Source: Cyathus striatus (taxonomy: Eukaryota > Basidiomycota > Agaricomycetes > Agaricales > Nidulariaceae). Taken from it: a stretch of 64,000 nucleotides of DNA. The stretch spans positions 372,001 to 436,000 of the forward strand of contig JAOVFP010000002.1 in NCBI GenBank assembly GCA_025738555.1. The letters run 5' to 3'. Each line of letters starts with the position of its first letter. Position 1 is the stretch's first letter. Below, piece by piece: positions 58,736-64,000 of the stretch. Position numbers and translations under genes: made by a program. The notes beneath the pieces were generated by a model that did no database searches, was not told the DNA's origin, and worked only from the letters and a program-made list of their open reading frames with translations.

Positions 58736-58889
58736 TTGGGAGTGTGTCACACATTTCTATACTTTTCACAGTCAATGAAACAGAGCACCCAGTGATGCCA
58801 CATTAAACTCCTAGCCCATTGCTTAGTAATAGGATTCAGGCTCTTCCATTGACACTCTGCATTGATGATTCAGCAATGGCCATATTTCT

Positions 58890-58970
58890 GAGGTGCACCA
58901 CATGTTTTTTCATGCATGATGTGTTTTTCATGCATGATGTGTTTTTCATGCATGTTGTGTTTGTCAAGCA
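58890..58970 (+). repeat. 18-bp tandem repeat gatgtgtttttcatgcat
   Basis: About three and a half copies, located between the two inverted repeat arrays. Confidence 0.85.
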
Positions 58971-59925
58971 CATTGCAACTTTTTTTGCAAATGTCACACT
59001 TTCCAATCATATGAGATTTATCCGTCTCCACAACTATTGAAATTGCCATGGAAGTGTAGTAAGTATCTAATGGTACAGAGTAAATTACAAATGCAGATGA
59101 AACAATATGTACTTGTAGAATTGGAAGACTTAACATAGAAAATAACAATCAGAGAGTTGTGGAATTGTGGTAGTAATAAGAAACTAGAATGATAGATGTA
59201 GAGTGTTTATGTAGTTGGAGTCTTAGCACTATTGACGCAGAGCATGAGATGTTTGAAAATGAGATGGTATGAGATATTTTATTATCAGGTCTAGAGATGT
59301 AATGAAATAACAAAGTAAAAACTATAATGGTTTGTCTGGATATGAGAGATGATGAGGTTATAAAAGATCTACATATGTATGACATGTGAAAGAATAGTGA
59401 ATATATGTGATTCCACATCACATCAAATTCACATGTATCAGTCATTAAATGGTCATAATTCTTGTATCAACCATTGGTTATTCTTATATCTTCAAAACAC
59501 ATTATTGAATCACATATATGCTTACTCTATATGATTACATGACACTTCTACACTGTCATATGTGTTTCAATTCTCTGACATATGCAATTTTTCTCATTTA
59601 GCATCAGTATCCATTCATACATATGAAAACCACCTCCTGTACTTCTCTACACCTTTCTTGTGCTGTAGCTATTCCTTAATTGCTTTTCTATTCTTTAGTT
59701 TAGTATTCACTGAAGGCCTCTTTGCCTTTTCTTCTCTCTTGCCTAAAACAACTTACTATTACTTCTCCATAGTCATGTGCAGTATTGTTATTGGCAGGAT
59801 CTGTGAAAAGTATAGAAACATTTTCATTATAGACAAGTTGGAATCCCATCAACATGTTACAATTATGACACACATGCAAGCATGATGTGCTTGAAATGTA
59901 TAACACCCCTCATAAATGGGACACA
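58971..59925. other. Non-coding interval between inverted arrays
   Basis: AT-rich with short motif-less frames on both strands (for example 59,149-59,445 and 59,562-59,885). No repeat structure or domain seen. Confidence 0.4.
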
Positions 59926-59929
59926 TGTG

Positions 59930-60152
59930 ACATATGTGACGCTCGTGCAAAACGTGACAAATGTGACATGTGACAGGCTTTCAAAGCATAACAAACACGT
60001 TAAAGCATGACAAGTGTGATGTGCAGGAAATATGTGATGCCACGAGAATGATGTGACAATTGTGATGCACATGGATGCGTGACAAATATGATGCGCGGAA
60101 AATATGTGGAGCATGGGAATTATGTGACAAATGTGACGTGCATGCATGCATG
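59930..60152 (-). repeat. Inverted partner of the 58.48-58.73 kb array
   Basis: Contains gatgcacatggatgcgtgac, aaatatgatgcgcggaaaat and gtgacaaatgtgacgtgcat. Its end, gcatgcatgcatg, abuts the left terminus of KDZ copy 2. Confidence 0.8.
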
Positions 60153-61838
60153 CAGTACTTTACACTCCCCCCCCCACTCCAGCCGGACTCCAGGTGGACC
60201 CAATATAGTCCGGATATTCCGGATGGACTCCAGCTTGTTCAGCTGGAGTCTAGGTGGAGTCCTGGTGGAATGAATATTTTCCGGATGGAGTCCTGATGGA
60301 ATGGATATTGTCCTGGTGGCATCCTGTTGGAATATACGGAGTCCTGATGGAGTCCGTATTTTCCACTGGGTCCTGATATCTTAGGTGTGTTCTTAAGTAA
60401 GGGTTCAGGACTCCGGGTGGACTCCAGGTGGACTCTGGGTGGACTTCACAAGAAATTAGGTGTATTGGCATTTGTTTTGAGTATAATAATAATATAGGGG
60501 ATCAGGACTCCAGGTGAATTCCAGGTGGACTTAACAAGAAATGTAGGTGTTTTATAGGGTCTCAATTAATTCTCATACACATTTTCCCACACATCTCAGC
60601 ATTGATAACAGCAATCTATTATCTCCCTACCACATCTCTATTACCACTTGGTTGTCATGCCAACATGATGTGGCTAAGTACTTCCATTATTATTACACTT
60701 AGGGGCATTATTACTATAATCATTAATATTACTATTACCTATTACATGTTTCACACCATATATAAAAATATTACATAGAAATTATATTTCAGTACCATCA
60801 TCAAGTTCTAGATCTTCACTAATAATGCTAAAATTTTGGCTGTTCTGCTGTTTTATTACATGTTGAGTATGATGAAAGATCATAGAATGTATGAACCAAT
60901 TAAAGTTGCTTGGAGTCATGCATTTCATTATAGATTCAAATCCACCAAGCCATGAGTTTAGCTGTTCACAGGCTTGTGTATTGAATGCTCATTTGTAATA
61001 TCTTTCACCATCTCTATCTTGTGCTATGTAAACAAGATTTGGTGCAGAACCATCTTGAGGTGCAGGATTACACCACTTTCTACAAAGGTAATCATCTGAG
61101 CGATGATTTGTATAGTGATACCCATCCACTACAAAGCGGCTACCTTTAAACCAATATACCCAACTTCCATTTGCAACTGCTGTTCTAAGAACCTTACATG
61201 CCTTATCAATACATATATAATCTGGTCTTGATTCTTCATTAGGAAAAACATCTTCCAAGAACTTAAGTATATTGGTTGCTGACTCTGACTTCACAAACTT
61301 TGTCCATGCAATTACAGCACCACATGGAGCACATATTGTCTCTACACAATAATAGCGAGAGGCACTAAAATAATGTTTTTTGTTTGAAATTTCATTATCT
61401 GACTCATCATGAGGCTGCTGAACACATCTTCTTCTAGTTTTATTCCAAGGTAGATTTTCAGCTGGTTTATGAAGCATTCTTTGTGCACCTGCATGCAGAC
61501 TTAAAAGATCAACATTATCAATTATAGAGAACAATATAAGTAATGTGGCAGAAAGTGTGATATTGGAGCCAAAATTTGAGAGAATAAATTCACTGAATAC
61601 ATCAAATGGGATGTTAGGAAATGGTTGTTCTTTTGCTGCAATTACTGGTTGAATAAAAATAAATAGAGCCAATATTGCACTTGGAAACCATTGAAATAGC
61701 CAGATTATTAATAGCCAGAATAAAATATGTTGAGTAATTTCTGGCATTAATATAGCCCATATCCAGGTTATACACCACAGATATATCTTAAAAGTTGCAG
61801 CCCAACTGAAAATTTACATTGTAAACTATTACAATTTG
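60153..61838 (-). mobile_element. KDZ-type transposon, copy 2 (left end to 5' region; internally deleted)
   Basis: Left terminus CAGTACTTTACACTCCCC as in copy 1, then GGACTCC-type subterminal repeats (60,178-60,530) and a cttcccacac-like spacer. Homology to copy 1 covers the gene up to tattacaatttga at about 61,838 and then stops. No right terminal inverted repeat was found before 64,000, so the copy is truncated or joined to other DNA. Confidence 0.75.
60782..61805 (-). pseudogene. KDZ transposase gene, copy 2, lacking the CxC5/CxC6 region
   Basis: Homologous to copy 1. After a TTTTCAG acceptor (61,805) it reads WCITWIWAILMPEITQHILF, with hydrophobic segments, then FSIIDNVDLLSLHA fused directly to GAQRMLHKPAENLPWNK at 61,489/61,490. 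The 1189 bp that separate these parts in copy 1 (39,822-41,010), holding both cysteine clusters, are missing, yet the frame stays open for 252 codons. Catalytic D (CIDKAC), D (VVDGYHY) and E (ACEQLNSW) positions are all encoded, but a TGA at 60,989-60,991 lies between the second D and the E; copy 1 has CGA there. A TAA follows at 60,782. Confidence 0.75.
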
Positions 61839-64000
61839 ATTTCAATATACTTACTTTTGCTTAGACTTCTCTTTTCTCTCACTAGTACCCTCATCTTTAT
61901 CTCCCTTCTCCTCCTTGCTCTTACTCTTACCCTTTCCCTTCCTTTTCTCCACCTTTTCCTTCAGCCACTTTTTCAAGTCCAAAAACGTATAGTGGTCACT
62001 TTCAAAGCCCCAAAGATCCAAGTCAGTTGGACTCTCCTCATCTCCAGCTAACCATGCATGCATTGCTGGGAAATTTGCAATCTTGTCAAAATTCGAGTAG
62101 TTATCGTATCAGGCTGAGGATGAAACAAAAATTGAAATAATTTCCTTTTTAGTTGCTTTTGCAACTGGCCAAGTCCTGTTCTTGTCCATCACATTATGCT
62201 CAGAAACTGTCTTTATACAGGCAGTATATTTCTGGTAAGCAACTTGAAGTCCAGGTGCGGTATTCTCAAGAATATTCTGAGGAATCTTTAGAACAGCTAT
62301 AAGCTCCTCAGTACGTTGCTCTGAGATCCCACCCCTTTGAGCCACAGAAGAGGTGTGAGAGCGAGACACAACACGAGAACTAGCTGCTGAGCTTCTAGCT
62401 GATTACCGAATATAACTTATCTCATCATTGACAGGGGGGGTTGCATTTGGCTTAAATCCAGACTATAAAATAACACAGCATAAGTAAATTTTACAAGAAT
62501 AAGAGAATGAAATATGTAGTTACACTCAGTACTGGCAGGATAAATTCACCATCAATCTTGAGCCAGTCAACTTCCTCATCTTCCATAATGGCAGTTTCAA
62601 AACTTCCCAGAAGATTCCAGGCTTTGCTTTCATAAACAAATAGACAGCGATTGGCAGCTTAAATAATATTAGCATTTGAATAAACAAAAAAAAAAAACAT
62701 ACTAAAGAAATGTTCAGCTTTTGCTTTGAGTTTCTTCAAGATGGGTGCGATGGTTAAAGTATGATTGTGCTTGAATGAAAATGATGCCACTCCAGGTACC
62801 ATAATGGTACTTGGCTCTGCATCAGATATGTACAGCCAGACTCGTCCCTTGACTGAACCAATGGTAGCACTTTCAACAGCACTACTGAAGTCAGCAGCAT
62901 TCAGGCGATTCCCAAATGCATTTCCTCTTATAATACCACCTACTTAGGGTTGGTATGGTATATAGTTATACAAAAGATAGATTTACCTTCACTTCTTGAA
63001 GAACCTTTGGGGCTAATCATAGCTATGTCCACAGTATCTACTGTACCTGGTTTACTGGTGGTACGAGGTGGACTGACTGGTGGGCTAGTCATGACAATGT
63101 CTACCATATAATTGTAAGTTTTGGCAATATTTAGAAATGAGTAGTATATACCGTCTTTGTTCTGGCTATTATCATTTCCATCTGCAAAGAATAATAAATT
63201 AATATAAATATAAGTATTACCAAATTGTCCATACCTTTATCCTTACTAGTTTGGTCTTTTGTATGTTTTTCTTTACTAATATCACGGCCTTTCAAGATGT
63301 TAGCTATAGTAATATAGATAAGATGTATTACTTACCATCACTGCTATCTGATTTGTCTTTATCACCAACACTTGATTCATTACCTGAATCTTCTTTATTT
63401 TCTGCAATATAAGTGTTAGTAAAAATATATATAAGAGCTATCAATTGCAAACCTTTGCTTTTACTTTCATTATTGGCTTCAGATCCATCAGATTCACTTT
63501 CTTCTTCAACTGTAGAAGATATAATATTTTTTGGAATATTTTCTTACCTTTTTCCATGTCTGAACGACACTTACGAGAAATAGTGAAGGCTGGAGCTGCT
63601 GGTTGAGGTACATTAAGGGGTGGACCTCGCTTTGGAGGAGCAATGGGAAGGCCACTCTCCTCCAGTACCCTTTCAGCACTAAGTATTAAATATATTATCA
63701 GTACATAAATATTGTATAAATACATATAATACATACGCAGTAAGATCAGGAACACCCTCTGCATCTGCAGCAGCATCCTCAGCTGCTTTCTTTTCTGAAG
63801 TTTTCCTACAAAATTATTAGTGAGGCAGTGGAAGAAAGATCTGAAACCATACCGAGTTTTTTTGCCTTTTTTGCCTTTTACAATCTTTTTAACCTGTTTT
63901 TCCTGCACATTTTCAGCCTCCTCTTCATCCGAGATGGGTATATTGGCTTTCTTTGTTGGTGGCTGAGCTGTGAGATCAGCAGCAGAAGTACCATGCTTGC
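61839..64000 (-). CDS. Lysine-rich multi-exon gene of unknown function, 5' end beyond window
   Basis: Exons on the minus strand, from the right edge: about 63,852-64,000 (PPTKKANIPISDEEEAENVQ, then IVKGKKGKKTR), 63,740-63,808, 63,555-63,680 (PIAPPKRGPPLNVPQPAAPA), several short acidic/Ser exons at 62,990-63,510, 62,705-62,942 (RVWLYISDAEPSTIMVPGVA, FKHNHTLTIAPILKKLKAKA), 62,527-62,660 (NRCLFVYESKAWNLLGSFET) and 61,851-62,400 (EHNVMDKNRTWPVAKATKKE, AMHAWLAGDEESPTDLDLWG, LKKWLKEKVEKRKGKGKSK). Stops interrupt at about 62,403 and 62,112. NLS-like lysine runs suggest a nuclear protein. The family is not recognised. The last lysine codons run into a GTAAGT donor next to KDZ copy 2. Window-edge truncation and stops make its status uncertain. 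Confidence 0.45.

Overview
This window looks like a transposon-rich, AT-rich, gene-poor stretch of a mushroom-forming basidiomycete (Agaricomycetes) genome. Three things point there: short spliceosomal introns of about 50-60 nt with GTRNGT...YAG ends; gene families I recognise from such genomes (CxC5/CxC6-type KDZ transposases, fungal alpha-kinases, the 'HDKW...QSDPGSEN' integrase-core family, a CxxC/SWIM-like KDZ-associated protein); and a Ty1/copia element with the usual gag/PR/INT/RT/RNaseH order. I see no rRNA, no intact tRNA, no housekeeping gene and no bacterial feature. Family names come from motifs recognised by eye, not from a search.

Layout. 1-2.24 kb: minus-strand alpha-kinase-like gene, cut by the window edge and broken by a 14-bp duplication. 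2.58-3.93 kb: DNA transposon inserted in a dispersed repeat whose empty site is at 31.5 kb. 4.0-4.3 kb: relic of an adenylate-forming (AMP-binding) enzyme. 5.1-13.45 kb: a block bracketed by inverted arrays of a 212-bp repeat, holding a fungal alpha-kinase gene (minus, itself split by an insertion) and a divergent integrase-core gene (plus). 13.5-16.5 kb: almost empty. 16.5-21.58 kb: degenerate Ty1/copia element on the minus strand. 21.97-25.19 kb: DNA transposon with perfect 8-bp target duplication, filled with TGAGCGTGA motifs. 27.45-35.32 kb: 7.9-kb hAT-type element with perfect 8-bp target duplication, containing two adjacent long inverted repeats. 35.6-37.8 kb: transposon end remnant and a tRNA-like SINE head. 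37.8-42.5 kb: two solo LTRs, the second split by a 3.9-kb KDZ element with terminal inverted repeats and subterminal arrays. 43.6-46.1 kb: satellite-like repeat with a nested pogo-type MITE. 46.3-52.5 kb: minus-strand genes whose exons are tandemly duplicated. 52.8-54.5 kb: plus-strand KDZ-associated gene fragment, then a 64-bp tandem array. 55.1-60.15 kb: repeat arrays with a second hAT-like element (55.40-57.24 kb). 60.15-61.84 kb: second KDZ copy lacking the cysteine-cluster region. 61.85-64 kb: lysine-rich multi-exon gene that may splice into that KDZ copy.

How it fits together. Nearly everything is mobile DNA or mobile-DNA-associated. Several reading frames carry nonsense codons; where the two KDZ copies allow comparison (CAA to TAA, TGG to TAG, CGA to TGA) the changes are C-to-T transitions, which suggests RIP-like mutation or deamination of methylated cytosine. 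Reading frames are therefore annotated mostly as pseudogenes or uncertain genes. Exon borders were placed by eye and are approximate.
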